From Flexivirga oryzae (lineage in GTDB: Bacteria > Actinomycetota > Actinomycetes > Actinomycetales > Dermatophilaceae): a stretch of 64,000 bases of DNA. The position numbers and the translations under genes were made by a program. Below are positions 43,747-53,277 of the stretch, piece after piece. How positions within the stretch are numbered: the stretch's first letter is position 1; each line of letters begins with the position of its first letter. The stretch lies in contig NZ_JACHVQ010000001.1 of the NCBI RefSeq assembly GCF_014190805.1, positions 868,001-932,000 on the forward strand, in the 5' to 3' direction. The notes beneath the pieces are model-generated. The model made no database searches and was not told the DNA's origin. It saw only the letters and a list, made by a program, of their open reading frames with translations.

Positions 43747-44718
43747 ATGACGGACACACCGGACCCACGGACCCTCGCCGACGTCGAGGAGCAGGAGCTG
43801 CTCGACACCGTGCTGCCGCGCTTCGCCACCAGCGACGACGTGGTGATCGGCCCCGGTGACGACACCGCCCTGCTGCGGGTGCGGACCGGGCAGTCGCTGG
43901 CGACGACCGACACCATGGTGCTGGGACGTGACTGGCTCGACGAGTGGTCGACGGGTGCCGATGTCGGGCACAAGCTGGTCGTCCAGAACGTCGCGGACAT
44001 CGCCGCCATGGGCGGGCGTTGCACGGCGCTGCTGGTCACGCTGGTGGCCAGCCCGCGGACGCCGCTCGCCTGGGTCGCCGACTTCACCGGCGGCGTCGAG
44101 GCGGCCGCGCGCGAGGCCGGCACGGTCGTGGTGGGCGGTGACCTGTCGTCCGCGCCGGACGGCGTACGGATGGTGAGCATCACCGCCCTCGGTGAGCTGG
44201 ACGACGTGCGACCGGTGCTCCGCTCCGGTGCCCGGCCGGGAGACCTGGTCGCGGTGCACGGCACCCTGGGACGGGCCGCCGCCGGACTGCTGCTGCTGGA
44301 GCGCGGCACACCGGAAAAGGCGCCGGATCTCGTTCTGGCACAACGCCGCCCGTCGACGTCATACGAGCAGGGGCCGCTTGCGGCACGGGCCGGAGCGACA
44401 GCCATGCTCGACATCTCCGACGGTCTGCTGCGCGACGGCGGGCGCATCGCACGCGCCAGCGGGGTGCGCCTGGAGTTCGATCCCGCGTTGCTCGCGGCGG
44501 ACATCGCGGCGCTCGCAGTCGCGGTGGGGGCCGATGCCCGCGACTGCGTCCTCGCCGGCGGCGAGGAGCACAGTCTGTTGGCCACGTTCCCGCCCGGATC
44601 CGTGCCGGCCGACTGGCGGGTGATCGGCGCGGCCGCACACGGGACGGGCGTGACGGTTGGGGGTGAAGTGCCCTCTCGGAGCGGTTGGGACCATTTCGGT
44701 TCGGCAAAGTCCGACTGA
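43747..44718 (+). CDS. thiL: thiamine-monophosphate kinase
   Basis: 323 aa from ATG 43747. PurM-like ATPase family: IGPGDDTALL near residue 35, TTDTMVLGRDW, KLVVQNVADIAAMGG, VVGGDLSS, and MLDISDGLLRDGGRIA. It phosphorylates thiamine monophosphate to the active diphosphate. It is single in its direction, divergent from the Lrp-like gene. Confidence 0.94.
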   Translation: MTDTPDPRTLADVEEQELLDTVLPRFATSDDVVIGPGDDTALLRVRTGQSLATTDTMVLGRDWLDEWSTGADVGHKLVVQNVADIAAMGGRCTALLVTLVASPRTPLAWVADFTGGVEAAAREAGTVVVGGDLSSAPDGVRMVSITALGELDDVRPVLRSGARPGDLVAVHGTLGRAAAGLLLLERGTPEKAPDLVLAQRRPSTSYEQGPLAARAGATAMLDISDGLLRDGGRIARASGVRLEFDPALLAADIAALAVAVGADARDCVLAGGEEHSLLATFPPGSVPADWRVIGAAAHGTGVTVGGEVPSRSGWDHFGSAKSD

Positions 44719-44831
44719 AACGCTCAAGACCGAACGTTTGAATCTGTTAGGCGTGCGTTACGCTCAGGCGACCGCATTGCTGCTTACCATCAGATTCTCG
44801 GTCCGCGCCGAGAGAAAGTCGCAGGTGCTCT

Positions 44832-46505
44832 ATGCACATGGATTCGTCCACGCTCCGACTCGATGCCGGACCCGTCGACTACATCCTCATCGCGCTCTAC
44901 TTCGTCTTCGTCATCGGTATCGGTCTGGTCGCCCGCCGGCAGGTGTCCAGCAGTGTCGACTTCTTCCTGTCCGGCCGGTCGCTTCCGGCGTGGATCACCG
45001 GTCTGGCGTTCATCTCGGCCAACCTCGGTGCGACCGAGATCATGGGTATGTCGGCCAGCGGCGCCCAGATCGGCATGGCGACCTTCCACTACTACTGGAT
45101 CGGCGCCATCCCGGCGATGCTCTTCCTCGCCGTGGTGATGATGCCCTTCTACTACGGCTCCGGTGTGCGCAGCGTGCCGGAGTTCATGAACCGCCGCTTC
45201 GGCGCGGCGGCGCACCTGGTCAACGCGATCAGCTTCGCGGTCGCCCAGGTGCTGATCGCCGGCATCAACCTCTACCTGCTGGCGACCATCGTCAACACGC
45301 TGTTCGGCTGGAGCATCTGGCTGTCCACGATCGTCGCGGCGATCATCGTGCTGTCCTACATCACCCTCGGCGGTCTGTCCGCGGCGATCTACAACGAGGT
45401 GCTGCAGTTCTTCGTGATCGTCGCAGCGTTGCTGCCGCTGACCCTCATCGCGATGCACAAGATCGGCGGCTGGAGCGGCCTGACCGACAAGTTGCACTCG
45501 ATGAGTTACGCGCACGACCCGATGAAGTCCTGGCCGGGTCAGGGGCTCACCGGCTTCGGCAGCGCGACGCTGTCGGTCATCGGCATCGTCTTCGGACTGG
45601 GCTTCGTGCTCTCCTTCGGATACTGGACCACCAACTTCGTCGAGGTCCAGCGGGCGATGGTGAGCAAGGACATGAACTCCGCGCGGCGGGCGCCGATCAT
45701 CGGCACCTTCCCGAAGATGTTCATCCCGTTCATCATCATCATTCCCGGTATGGCGGCGGCGGGGCTCGGTGCCTTCTCCGGCTCCGGCGAGCACGACTAC
45801 AACAACGCCCTGCTCTTCCTGATGCGGGACCTGTTGCCCAACGGCCTGCTCGGCGTCGCGATCGCCGGCATGCTCGCCGCGTTCATGGCCGGTATGGCGG
45901 CCAACATCTCGGCGTTCAACACCGTTGTCTCGTACGACATCTGGCAGACCTACGTCGTCAAGGACAAGGACGACAAGTACTACCTGGAGTTCGGCCGGAT
46001 CGCGACCGTGATCGCGACGATCATCGCGATCGGCACCTCGGCGTTCGCCAGCCAGTACAACAACGTGATGGGTTACCTGCAGACCCTGTTCGGCTTCTTC
46101 AACGCACCACTGTTCGCGACGTTCATCCTCGGCATGTTCTGGAAGAAGATGACGCCGACCGCCGGTTGGACGGGTCTGGTCGCCGGCACCGTCGGCGCGG
46201 TGATCGTCGGCATCGCCTCCCAGGACGCCCTCGGCAACCTGTCGCAGGGCTGGGTCGGCCTCTCTGGTCAGGGCGCGAGCTTCGTGTGCGCCGGTGCGGC
46301 CTTCGTGGTGGACATCATCGTCAGTGTCGTCGTGACCGGTTTCACGGTGCCCAAACCGGACTCCGAACTGCGTGGCCTGGTCAAGTCGCTGACGCCGAAG
46401 GAGGACCACGCCGAGGCGGCGGTCGCGCACTGGTGGTTGTCGCCGGCGAAGCTGGCAGGGGTCTCGCTGCTGCTCGTTATCATCCTCAACGTGGTCTTCC
46501 ACTGA
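44832..46505 (+). CDS. sodium:solute symporter family transporter
   Basis: 557 aa with 13-14 membrane helices of the SSS/SGLT fold. Landmarks: VDFFLSGRSLPAWITGLAF, NLGATEIMGMSA, the conserved GGLSAAIYNEVLQFF, and YWTTNFVEVQRAM. The substrate may be a sugar or organic acid; sequence alone does not tell. ATG 44832 (44838 also possible). A small two-helix membrane protein follows after 28 bases, presumably co-transcribed. Confidence 0.9.
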   Translation: MHMDSSTLRLDAGPVDYILIALYFVFVIGIGLVARRQVSSSVDFFLSGRSLPAWITGLAFISANLGATEIMGMSASGAQIGMATFHYYWIGAIPAMLFLAVVMMPFYYGSGVRSVPEFMNRRFGAAAHLVNAISFAVAQVLIAGINLYLLATIVNTLFGWSIWLSTIVAAIIVLSYITLGGLSAAIYNEVLQFFVIVAALLPLTLIAMHKIGGWSGLTDKLHSMSYAHDPMKSWPGQGLTGFGSATLSVIGIVFGLGFVLSFGYWTTNFVEVQRAMVSKDMNSARRAPIIGTFPKMFIPFIIIIPGMAAAGLGAFSGSGEHDYNNALLFLMRDLLPNGLLGVAIAGMLAAFMAGMAANISAFNTVVSYDIWQTYVVKDKDDKYYLEFGRIATVIATIIAIGTSAFASQYNNVMGYLQTLFGFFNAPLFATFILGMFWKKMTPTAGWTGLVAGTVGAVIVGIASQDALGNLSQGWVGLSGQGASFVCAGAAFVVDIIVSVVVTGFTVPKPDSELRGLVKSLTPKEDHAEAAVAHWWLSPAKLAGVSLLLVIILNVVFH

Positions 46506-46533
46506 CCCGGCATACGAAAGGAGCCTGTGAATC

Positions 46534-46860
46534 ATGACTGCTGACACGACAACCGCTCCGCGGAGCCACACGGCCGGGATCTTCGACGTGCGCAACATCA
46601 TCGCCGCGTTGATGGGGATCTACGGCCTGGTGCTGCTCATCATGGGTGTCGTCAACTTCACCGATACCGACAAGGCGAAGGCCGACGACATCAACCTGAA
46701 CCTCTGGTCCGGCCTCGGGATGCTCATCTTCGCCGTCCTGATGGGGCTGTGGGCCTACCTGCGGCCGATCGTGGTGGACGAGGTGGAGCTGGAGCGCGAC
46801 AAGGCCGCCGCCGAGTTCGAGCGCCCCAGCACCAGCGACGGCCCCGACGCCGACGCCTGA
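46534..46860 (+). CDS. small two-helix membrane protein, partner of the symporter
   Basis: 108 aa with two membrane segments (about 20-42 and 57-80) joined by a short polar loop; the tail after YLRPIVVDEVELERDKAAAE is charged. GGAG lies ahead of the ATG. Small proteins like this often follow SSS transporters in Actinobacteria and may be accessory subunits, which is inference. The last 16 bases of its gene are repeated 327 bases downstream as part of a duplicated palindromic element. Confidence 0.75.
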   Translation: MTADTTTAPRSHTAGIFDVRNIIAALMGIYGLVLLIMGVVNFTDTDKAKADDINLNLWSGLGMLIFAVLMGLWAYLRPIVVDEVELERDKAAAEFERPSTSDGPDADA

Positions 46861-46960
46861 CGACCGAGAGGCCCAGTAACGACCGACAGGCCCAGTAATC
46901 CGCATCCAAATTCGTGTGGATTACTGGGCCTCTCGGTCGTGTGTGAGCCTGTCGGTGGTT
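46845..46960. repeat. palindromic repeat element, copy 1
   Basis: It starts in the last codons of the 108-aa gene. Two tandem units CGACCGAGAGGCCCAGTAA and CGACCGACAGGCCCAGTAA are followed by their inverse TTACTGGGCCTCTCGGTCG. The 21-base arms at 46881-46901 and 46918-46938 pair with one mismatch round a 16-base loop. Then GAGCCTGTCGGTGGTTGG. Confidence 0.8.
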
Positions 46961-47171
46961 GGGGGCGTTGGCCCGGTCTCGGCATACCGGAATGGAGTGG
47001 GGGCGCGCCAGCGTACAGGAGTGGGGGCGCGCTTGGCATACCGGAACGGCCGGGCGCGAGCGCCGGTGGCGGTCAGCACGGCCATTGACGGTCAGAACGG
47101 CGGTTGACCCCGATATTGCGCCGTCACTCGGGGTTCTCGCCGTCAGCGGCCGTTTCGGGCGTCAACGGTGA

Positions 47172-47287
47172 CGACGCCGGCGCCTGACGACCGAGAGGCC
47201 CAGTAACGACCGAGAGGCCCAGTAATACGCACACAAATTCGTGTGGATTACTGGGCCTGTCGGTGGTTGGTGAGCCTGTCGGTGGTT
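47172..47287. repeat. palindromic repeat element, copy 2
   Basis: Same order as copy 1 with a few base changes, beginning with the same gene-end sequence CGACGCCGGCGCCTGA. In the loop CACACAAATTCGTGTG can extend the stem where copy 1 cannot, so the fold is kept while the bases change. It points to an older duplication of about 327 bases. Confidence 0.8.
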
Positions 47288-47344
47288 GGCTGGGCGGGTT
47301 GTTGGGGCGGTGGGGTGGCTGGCCGGGCCGGTCTCGGCACACCG

Positions 47345-47377
47345 AAACGGGCCGCCCCGCAAGGGACGGCCCGGTTT
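47345..47377 (-). terminator. hairpin terminator after rpmB
   Basis: On the minus strand GGGCCGTCCC and GGGGCGGCCC pair round a short TTGC loop, followed by GTTTCGG. It begins about 16 bases after the rpmB stop. Confidence 0.65.
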
Positions 47378-47392
47378 GGTATGGCGAGAGGA

Positions 47393-47587
47393 CTAGCGCT
47401 TGACCTTGCCTGCCTTCAGGCAGGAGGTGCACACGTTGAGCCGCTTCGGGGTCACCCCGGCCTCGCCCACCAGCGCACGGACGCGCTGGATGTTGGGGTT
47501 CCAACGACGCTTGGTGCGGCGGTGCGAGTGCGAGATGTTGTGACCGAAGCCTGGTCCCTTGCCGCAGACGTCGCAGGTGGCAGCCAC
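47393..47587 (-). CDS. rpmB: 50S ribosomal protein L28
   Basis: 64 aa from the GTG at 47587, with AAGGAG nine bases upstream. CDVCGKGPGFGHNISHSHRR and KRRWNPNIQ are diagnostic. The two cysteine pairs (CDVC and CTSC) make this the zinc-binding form of L28. It is divergent from the DAK2 gene, an actinobacterial arrangement. Confidence 0.96.
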   Translation of the reverse strand: MAATCDVCGKGPGFGHNISHSHRRTKRRWNPNIQRVRALVGEAGVTPKRLNVCTSCLKAGKVKR

Positions 47588-47772
47588 GGTGAATCTCCTT
47601 GGATAAGTGATGGAACGTTCCGGCCCGCAGGCACGCCACAAGGACGCGTCGTCTGCGGGAACCGCCCAATCGTAGCCGAGGGCCCCTCCGGTCACCAAAA
47701 CGGCCGCGATCCCGGAGGGGTGCTTTAGGCTCGGGCTGCCCGCGCCGTCGACCGGAAGGTGTCCAGCGTCCC

Positions 47773-49299
47773 ATGCCACTCGCCGAACTCGACCTGGCAG
47801 CGCTGCGCCGGTGGGTGATCAGCGCACGGGCGGATCTGGATGCGTATGCCGAGGCGCTCAACGCGCTGAACGTCTTCCCGGTGCCGGACGGCGACACCGG
47901 CAGCAACCTGCTGATGACGATGCGTGACGCGGTCGATGCCCTCGACGACGAGGCACCCGAGGACATCCGCACCGCGACGGCGGCGATGGCGCGGGGGATG
48001 CTGGTGGCGGCGCGTGGCAACTCGGGGGTCATCCTCAGCCAGCTGGCCCGCGGTGTGGCGGAGGTCGTCTCCGCCGCCGGGCCGCAACCACTGGGACCGG
48101 AGCGGCTCGCCGCGGTCCTCACCCGGGCCGCCGAACTCGCCCAGGACGGGGTCGCCGCCCCGGTGCCCGGGACCATCCTGACCGTCGCCGCTGCGGCGGC
48201 CGAGGCGGCGCACCGCGCCAGCGATGCCGGCGCCGACCTGGAGCAGGTGGTCGGCTCCGCGGTGGACGGTGCCCGCGAGGCCCTGCTGCGCACCCGCACC
48301 GAGAACGACGTGCTGCGCCGCGCCGGTGTCGTCGACGCCGGCGGCGCGGGGTACCTGGTGGTGCTGGAGGCGCTGCAGCGTGTCGTGCACGGCGAGGGCG
48401 GGCTCGCGACCACCGAAGCATCGATCCCCGAATGGCTGCGGCTGAGCCGGACCGGGCAGGTCGACGCGTGCAGCGCGGACAGCGTGCCCGGAGGGCCGTC
48501 ATACGAGGTGATGTACCTGCTCGACGGGGCGACGCCGGAGACCGTGGCCACCCTCAAGGCCGCCCTCGGCGCGCTCGGCGACTCGATAGTGGTCGCCGGC
48601 GGCGACGGCGAGTACTCCGTGCACGTGCACGTCGACGACGTCTCCGCCGCGCTGAACGCCGGTGTGGAGGCGGGCCGCCCGCACCGCTTCCGGATCACCC
48701 GGTTCGCCGACCAGGATGCCGGCGCCCGGGCCGGCGCCGACCAGGCCGCCGCAAGACCGCAGGTCTGCGTGCTGGCGCTCGTCTCCGGTGCGGGTATGGC
48801 GCAACAGGTCCGGGCCACCGGTGGTGCCACACCGGTGCAGGACTGGCGTGAGCCGCAGGCGCTGCGCCGGCTGCTCGGTAGACGGACGCTGGTGCTGTGC
48901 ACCAGCCCGCAGGCCCGTGCCGCGGCGCAGACCCTGACGGGCGAGTGCGAGGTGCGGGTCGTCGGCGACAGTGCGGTCGACGTCGCGGCGGCGGCAGTGG
49001 TGATCGATCCCGGTGACGACTTCGAACGGATCTGCCGTGTTGCCGAGGAGGCGGTGGACGACGTGCACAGTGTCCGGGTTGTCGGTGATCCCGGCCAGGA
49101 TGCTCTCATGCACGAGGTGTCCGACCTGCTCGACGACGACTCGGCGGCCGAGCTGCTGACGCTGGTCGCCGGCGACGCGTTGTCCGACGAGCGCCTGGCG
49201 GGGCTGGTGGCCATGGTCCGTGCCGAGCGCCCCCACCTCGACATCGCGCAGGTCACCGGGGACGGGGACGACGCCCTGCTCACCATCGGGGTGGAGTGA
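47773..49299 (+). CDS. DAK2 / FakA-like kinase domain protein
   Basis: 508 aa. The N-terminal DhaL/DAK2 domain (about 1-200) has NVFPVPDGDTGSNLLMTM and the GNSGVILSQL ATP-site motif. The C-terminal half (about 230-508) is the FakA-like DegV-partner region. In Firmicutes FakA phosphorylates fatty acids bound by FakB; the actinobacterial protein, always next to recG, is less studied. recG begins right after its stop. Confidence 0.88.
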   Translation: MPLAELDLAALRRWVISARADLDAYAEALNALNVFPVPDGDTGSNLLMTMRDAVDALDDEAPEDIRTATAAMARGMLVAARGNSGVILSQLARGVAEVVSAAGPQPLGPERLAAVLTRAAELAQDGVAAPVPGTILTVAAAAAEAAHRASDAGADLEQVVGSAVDGAREALLRTRTENDVLRRAGVVDAGGAGYLVVLEALQRVVHGEGGLATTEASIPEWLRLSRTGQVDACSADSVPGGPSYEVMYLLDGATPETVATLKAALGALGDSIVVAGGDGEYSVHVHVDDVSAALNAGVEAGRPHRFRITRFADQDAGARAGADQAAARPQVCVLALVSGAGMAQQVRATGGATPVQDWREPQALRRLLGRRTLVLCTSPQARAAAQTLTGECEVRVVGDSAVDVAAAAVVIDPGDDFERICRVAEEAVDDVHSVRVVGDPGQDALMHEVSDLLDDDSAAELLTLVAGDALSDERLAGLVAMVRAERPHLDIAQVTGDGDDALLTIGVE

Positions 49300-51504
49300 G
49301 TGGCGATCACCCGGGAGAGCCGCCTGAAGGACGTCATCGGCAAGATCGCCACCAACCTCGAGAAGCAGCGCGGCCTGCGCACGGTCGGCGACCTGCTCGA
49401 CTTCCTGCCGCGGCGCTACCTCGACGCCAGCAAGAGCGGCCGGCTGGAGGACTTCCAGATCGGTCAGGACGCGGTCCTCGTGGCGACCATCGTCGACGCC
49501 CGCACCCGCCCGATGCGCAACCGCAAGGGCAAGAAGATGCTCACCGCCGTCCTGGAGGACGCCGACGGGCGGCGCGCGTCGCTGGTGTTCTTCAGCGCAT
49601 GGGGGCACGAGGACCGGCTGGTGCGCGGCGCGCACGGGGTGTTCCGCGGCAAGCTGCAGACCTACGGCAAGGAGCTGCAACTCGCGCATCCGGACTACAC
49701 GCTCTTCTCCGGCGGCGTGGAGGACCCCGTCTACCGCGGCGGGCTGATCCCGCTCTACCTGGCTGTCAAGGGCGTCACCGACATGCAGCTGTCCCAGGCG
49801 ATCCGGTTGGTGCTCGAGCTGGTCGAGCTGGACGACCCGGTGCCGGAGGAGATCCGCGGCGAGCGCAAACTGCTCGACCTGCACACGGCATACGACCACG
49901 TGCACTTCCCGATGCAGGACAGGGACTGGGGGCGCGCCAAGCGACGGCTGCGGTATGACGAGGCGCTCGTCATACAGACCGTGCTCGCGCAGCGGCGCGC
50001 CGAGGCCAGGCTGCTGGAGGCGACACCTCGGGCGGCGGTGTCCGGCGGGCTGCTGGAGGCGTTCGACGCGAAACTGCCGTTCGAGCTGACCGAGGGGCAG
50101 CGGCGGGTCGGCGAGCAGATCGCGGGCGACATGGCACAGGGCCACCCGATGCACCGGTTGCTGCAGGGCGAGGTCGGCTCCGGTAAGACGATCGTGGCGC
50201 TGCGGGCGATGCTGGCCGCGATCGACGCCGGCGCGCAGGCGGCGCTGCTCGCCCCGACGGAGGTGCTGGCCCAGCAGCACGAACGCTCGATCAGCGCGAT
50301 GCTCGGCGAGCTGGGGCAGGCGGGCATGCTCGGCGGCGCGGACAACGCGACCCGGGTCGCGCTGCTCACCGGGTCGATGACCAGGTCCCAGCGCGAGAAG
50401 GTCCTGCTGGACATCACCACCGGCCCGGTCGGGATCGTCATCGGCACGCACGCCCTCATCCAGGAGCACGTGATGTTCGCCGACCTCGGTCTCGTGGTGG
50501 TCGACGAGCAGCACCGCTTCGGTGTCGAGCAGCGGGACGCGTTGCGGGCCAAGGCACTTCGGCCGCCGCACGTGCTCGTGATGACCGCGACGCCGATCCC
50601 GCGCACCGTCGCGATGACGGTCTTCGGCGACATGGACACCTCGGTGCTCAGCGAGTTGCCGCGTGGCCGGCAACCCATCGCCAGCCATGTCGTGCCGGGC
50701 AACCGCGAGTCGTGGATGACGCGCACCTGGGAGCGCGTCGCCGAGGAGGTGGCCGCCGGGCACCAGGCCTACGTCGTGTGCCCGCGCATCGGCGACCCGG
50801 CGGACGGCTCGCCGGAGGTCGCGTCCGACGAGGAGCCGCCGGCGGGGGAGACCTACGACGAGGGCGAGGAGCCGGAGGCCGAGCGTGAGCTGATCGGGGT
50901 CCACCAGCAGCTGGAGCGGTTGCGCGGGGAGCCGGCGCTGCAGGGGTTGCGGATCGAGATGCTGCACGGCCGGATGGCGACCGAGGAGAAGGACGCCGTG
51001 ATGCAGGTGTTCACCGCCGGCGACATCGACGTGCTGGTCTCCACGACCGTCATCGAGGTCGGTGTCGACGTGCCCAACGCGACGGTGATGGTCGTGATGG
51101 ACGCCGACCGGTTCGGCATCTCGCAGCTGCACCAGTTGCGCGGCCGGGTCGGCCGCGGGGCCGCTGCAGGACTGTGCCTGCTGGTGACCGAGACCGAGAA
51201 CCCGGACACGGTCGAGCGGCTGGAGGCCGTGGCAGCGACCACCGACGGTTTCCGGCTCGCCGACCTCGACCTGTCGCTGCGTCGTGAGGGCGACGTGCTC
51301 GGCGCCGCGCAGAGCGGCACCCGCTCCGGGTTGCGGCTGCTGCGGCTCAGCCACCCGTCCGACGTCGAGCTGATCGATTTCGCGCGGCACGACGCGACGC
51401 AGATCGTCGCGGACGACCCGGGGCTGACCACCCATCCGCGGCTGGCGCAACTGGTCGACGAGCGGATCAGCGAAGAGCAGGCCGCCTTCCTGGAGCGCGG
51501 ATGA
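49300..51504 (+). CDS. recG: ATP-dependent DNA helicase RecG
   Basis: 734 aa. Wedge/OB domain (about 55-165), then SF2 helicase: Walker A GEVGSGKT, DEQHRFGVEQ as the DExH box, TATPIPRT, and the C-terminal RLRE-type region QLRGRVGRGAAAGLCLL. It remodels stalled forks and recombination intermediates. GTG start immediately after the DAK2 stop. An acidic insertion (about 505-530, rich in Glu and Pro) is typical of actinobacterial RecG. Confidence 0.96.
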   Translation: MAITRESRLKDVIGKIATNLEKQRGLRTVGDLLDFLPRRYLDASKSGRLEDFQIGQDAVLVATIVDARTRPMRNRKGKKMLTAVLEDADGRRASLVFFSAWGHEDRLVRGAHGVFRGKLQTYGKELQLAHPDYTLFSGGVEDPVYRGGLIPLYLAVKGVTDMQLSQAIRLVLELVELDDPVPEEIRGERKLLDLHTAYDHVHFPMQDRDWGRAKRRLRYDEALVIQTVLAQRRAEARLLEATPRAAVSGGLLEAFDAKLPFELTEGQRRVGEQIAGDMAQGHPMHRLLQGEVGSGKTIVALRAMLAAIDAGAQAALLAPTEVLAQQHERSISAMLGELGQAGMLGGADNATRVALLTGSMTRSQREKVLLDITTGPVGIVIGTHALIQEHVMFADLGLVVVDEQHRFGVEQRDALRAKALRPPHVLVMTATPIPRTVAMTVFGDMDTSVLSELPRGRQPIASHVVPGNRESWMTRTWERVAEEVAAGHQAYVVCPRIGDPADGSPEVASDEEPPAGETYDEGEEPEAERELIGVHQQLERLRGEPALQGLRIEMLHGRMATEEKDAVMQVFTAGDIDVLVSTTVIEVGVDVPNATVMVVMDADRFGISQLHQLRGRVGRGAAAGLCLLVTETENPDTVERLEAVAATTDGFRLADLDLSLRREGDVLGAAQSGTRSGLRLLRLSHPSDVELIDFARHDATQIVADDPGLTTHPRLAQLVDERISEEQAAFLERG

Positions 51505-52076
51505 CGCGCATCATCGCCGGCGCCGCGGGCGGTCGCCGCCTGCTGACCCCGCCGGGGCCGGGCACCCGCCCGACGTCCGACCGGGTGCGCGAGGCACTCT
51601 TCGGCCGGCTGGAGCATCTGGACGCGATCGCGGGCAGCCACGTGGTGGACCTGTATGCCGGGTCCGGTGCGCTCGGTCTCGAAGCGGTGTCCCGCGGTGC
51701 CGCGTCGGCGCTGCTGGTGGAGTCCGACCGCAGGGCCGCGGCCACCATCGGCAAGAACATCACCCACCTGGGCCTCGCCGGGGTGCAGGTGCGCGCGGCC
51801 ACTGTCGAGACGGTGGTCGCGACACCGCTCGTGCCGCAGGCGGACCTGCTGTTCGCCGACCCGCCATACGCGATCGGCGACGACGCGCTCGCCGGTGTGC
51901 TGGCGGCGCTGGTCGAGCACGGGTCGCTCGCGGTCGACGCCGTGCTGGTCGTCGAACGCTCCAGCCGCTCCGCCGAGCCCGTCTGGCCGGCGGGGGTGGA
52001 GCTGATCGGGCCGCGGCGGTACGGCGAGACGACCTGCTGGTTCGCGGAGTTCGCACCCGAGGGAGACCTCGCGTGA
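51501..52076 (+). CDS. rsmD: 16S rRNA (guanine(966)-N(2))-methyltransferase
   Basis: 191 aa. TRPTSDRVREALFGRLEH at the N-terminus, SAM motif DLYAGSGALGLEA, and catalytic DPPYA. It methylates G966 of 16S rRNA. ATGA overlap with recG and 25 bases before coaD, the standard recG-rsmD-coaD order. Confidence 0.95.
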   Translation: MTRIIAGAAGGRRLLTPPGPGTRPTSDRVREALFGRLEHLDAIAGSHVVDLYAGSGALGLEAVSRGAASALLVESDRRAAATIGKNITHLGLAGVQVRAATVETVVATPLVPQADLLFADPPYAIGDDALAGVLAALVEHGSLAVDAVLVVERSSRSAEPVWPAGVELIGPRRYGETTCWFAEFAPEGDLA

Positions 52077-52101
52077 CCCGCCCTGACTACTGTTGCCTTC
52101 C

Positions 52102-52602
52102 ATGACCGGCAATCCCAGGCGGTGCGTCTGCCCCGGCTCCTACGACCCGATCACCAAGGGTCACCTCGACGTGATCGCGCGGGCCAGTGCCCTGTATGAC
52201 GACGTCGTGGTCGCGGTGTTGCACAACCCTGCCAAGCAGGGCACGTTCACCCCGGACGAGCGGATCGAGCTGATCACCGCGTCGACCGCGGACCTGCCCA
52301 ATGTGCGTGCGGCGGCGTTCGGCAACCGGCTGATCGTCGACGTATGCCGGGAGCTGGACGCCGGCGTGATCGTCAAGGGCATCCGCGGGCTCACCGACTA
52401 CGAGTACGAGCTGCCGATGGCGCTGATGAACCGGGAGATGACCGGTGTCGAGACGCTGCTGCTGCCGGGCAACCCGGCGCTGTCGCACTACTCCAGCTCA
52501 CTGATCCGGCTCATCGCCGGGCACGGCGCCGATGTCGGCGAGATGGTGCCCGAGCCGGTGCTCGGACCCCTGCTGGACCGGCTCAGCGGCTTCGACGCCT
52601 GA
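52102..52602 (+). CDS. coaD: phosphopantetheine adenylyltransferase
   Basis: 166 aa from ATG 52102. The nucleotidyltransferase motif GSYDPITKGH (T/HxGH) and C-terminal YSSSLIR (equivalent of ISSTxxR) are present, as is KGIRGLTDYEYE. It carries out the fourth step of CoA synthesis. Confidence 0.96.
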   Translation: MTGNPRRCVCPGSYDPITKGHLDVIARASALYDDVVVAVLHNPAKQGTFTPDERIELITASTADLPNVRAAAFGNRLIVDVCRELDAGVIVKGIRGLTDYEYELPMALMNREMTGVETLLLPGNPALSHYSSSLIRLIAGHGADVGEMVPEPVLGPLLDRLSGFDA

Positions 52603-52700
52603 CTCGGTTTGGGAGACCGGCACCGAACCGGTAACCTTGACCTTCGGTCTTGTCGTCTCCGGCGAGACCGTGCCATGTCTCCTGCAAACACCCCTGGAAG

Positions 52701-53276
52701 ATGCACACCGATTCGCGACGCCCGCTGGCCCTTGACACCAAGGAACTCCCGCGGCGACCTGGACGGATGCTCGAGGGTGAGGTGCAGGTGGCGGCGCCGG
52801 AGCACTTCGGCACCGACGTGATCAGCGTTCCGGAGGGTCAGCAGATGACCCTGCGGTTGCGGCTGGAGTCGGTGATGGAGGGTGTGCTGGTGACCGGCAC
52901 GGTCGAAGCCACGGCGACCGGTGCTTGCGTGCGGTGCCTGGAGCCCGTCGATCTGCCGATCGACGTGCCGTTTCAGGAGCTGTTCGCCTACGCCGATCGG
53001 GCCGCCCACCACCACGAGGTGGAGGACGGCGACGAAGAAGACGTGCGCGAGCTGGACGGCGACCTCGCCGACCTCGAGCCCGTGCTGCGGGATGCGGTGG
53101 TGCCTGCACTGCCCTTCCAGCCGGTGTGCCGGGACGACTGCCCGGGCCTGTGCCCCGAGTGCGGGGCGCGGCTCGCGGACGACCCGACGCACCACCACGA
53201 AGTGATCGACCCACGGTGGTCGGCGCTGGCGGATCTCGCCGGCGGCGATGCCACCGACACCGACGAGAGGAACTGA
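52701..53276 (+). CDS. YceD/DUF177 family protein
   Basis: 191 aa from ATG 52701; no strong ribosome site, but upstream in-frame codons lack family similarity. LVLDTREL-like PLALDTKELPRRPG at the N-terminus, CVRCLEPVDLPI, an acidic middle, and CRDDCPGLCPECG with paired cysteines for metal. The family sits before rpmF in most bacteria and is linked to 23S rRNA or L32 metabolism. Confidence 0.9.
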   Translation: MHTDSRRPLALDTKELPRRPGRMLEGEVQVAAPEHFGTDVISVPEGQQMTLRLRLESVMEGVLVTGTVEATATGACVRCLEPVDLPIDVPFQELFAYADRAAHHHEVEDGDEEDVRELDGDLADLEPVLRDAVVPALPFQPVCRDDCPGLCPECGARLADDPTHHHEVIDPRWSALADLAGGDATDTDERN

Positions 53277-53277
53277 C

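Larger units (their letters stand above)
46861..47392. other. 532-base non-coding block with duplicated palindromic elements
   Basis: No plausible gene on either strand. It contains two copies of a palindromic element (46845-46960 and 47172-47287), a 15-base direct repeat GGAGTGGGGGCGCGC (46994-47008 and 47018-47032), GGCATACCGGAA twice (46981 and 47035), and several shorter hairpins. It separates the symporter gene from rpmB. Confidence 0.7.

Noticed and set aside
44790..46601. 603-codon minus-strand frame opposite the sodium:solute symporter
   Set aside because: Composition is His/Asp/Arg/Gln-rich as expected of an antisense shadow; the plus strand encodes a clear transporter.
47124..51450. 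Very long minus-strand open frames (752 and 983 codons) opposite the DAK2 and recG genes
   Set aside because: They are mirror frames caused by high GC at third positions; the plus-strand genes have full family motifs and the minus frames have none.
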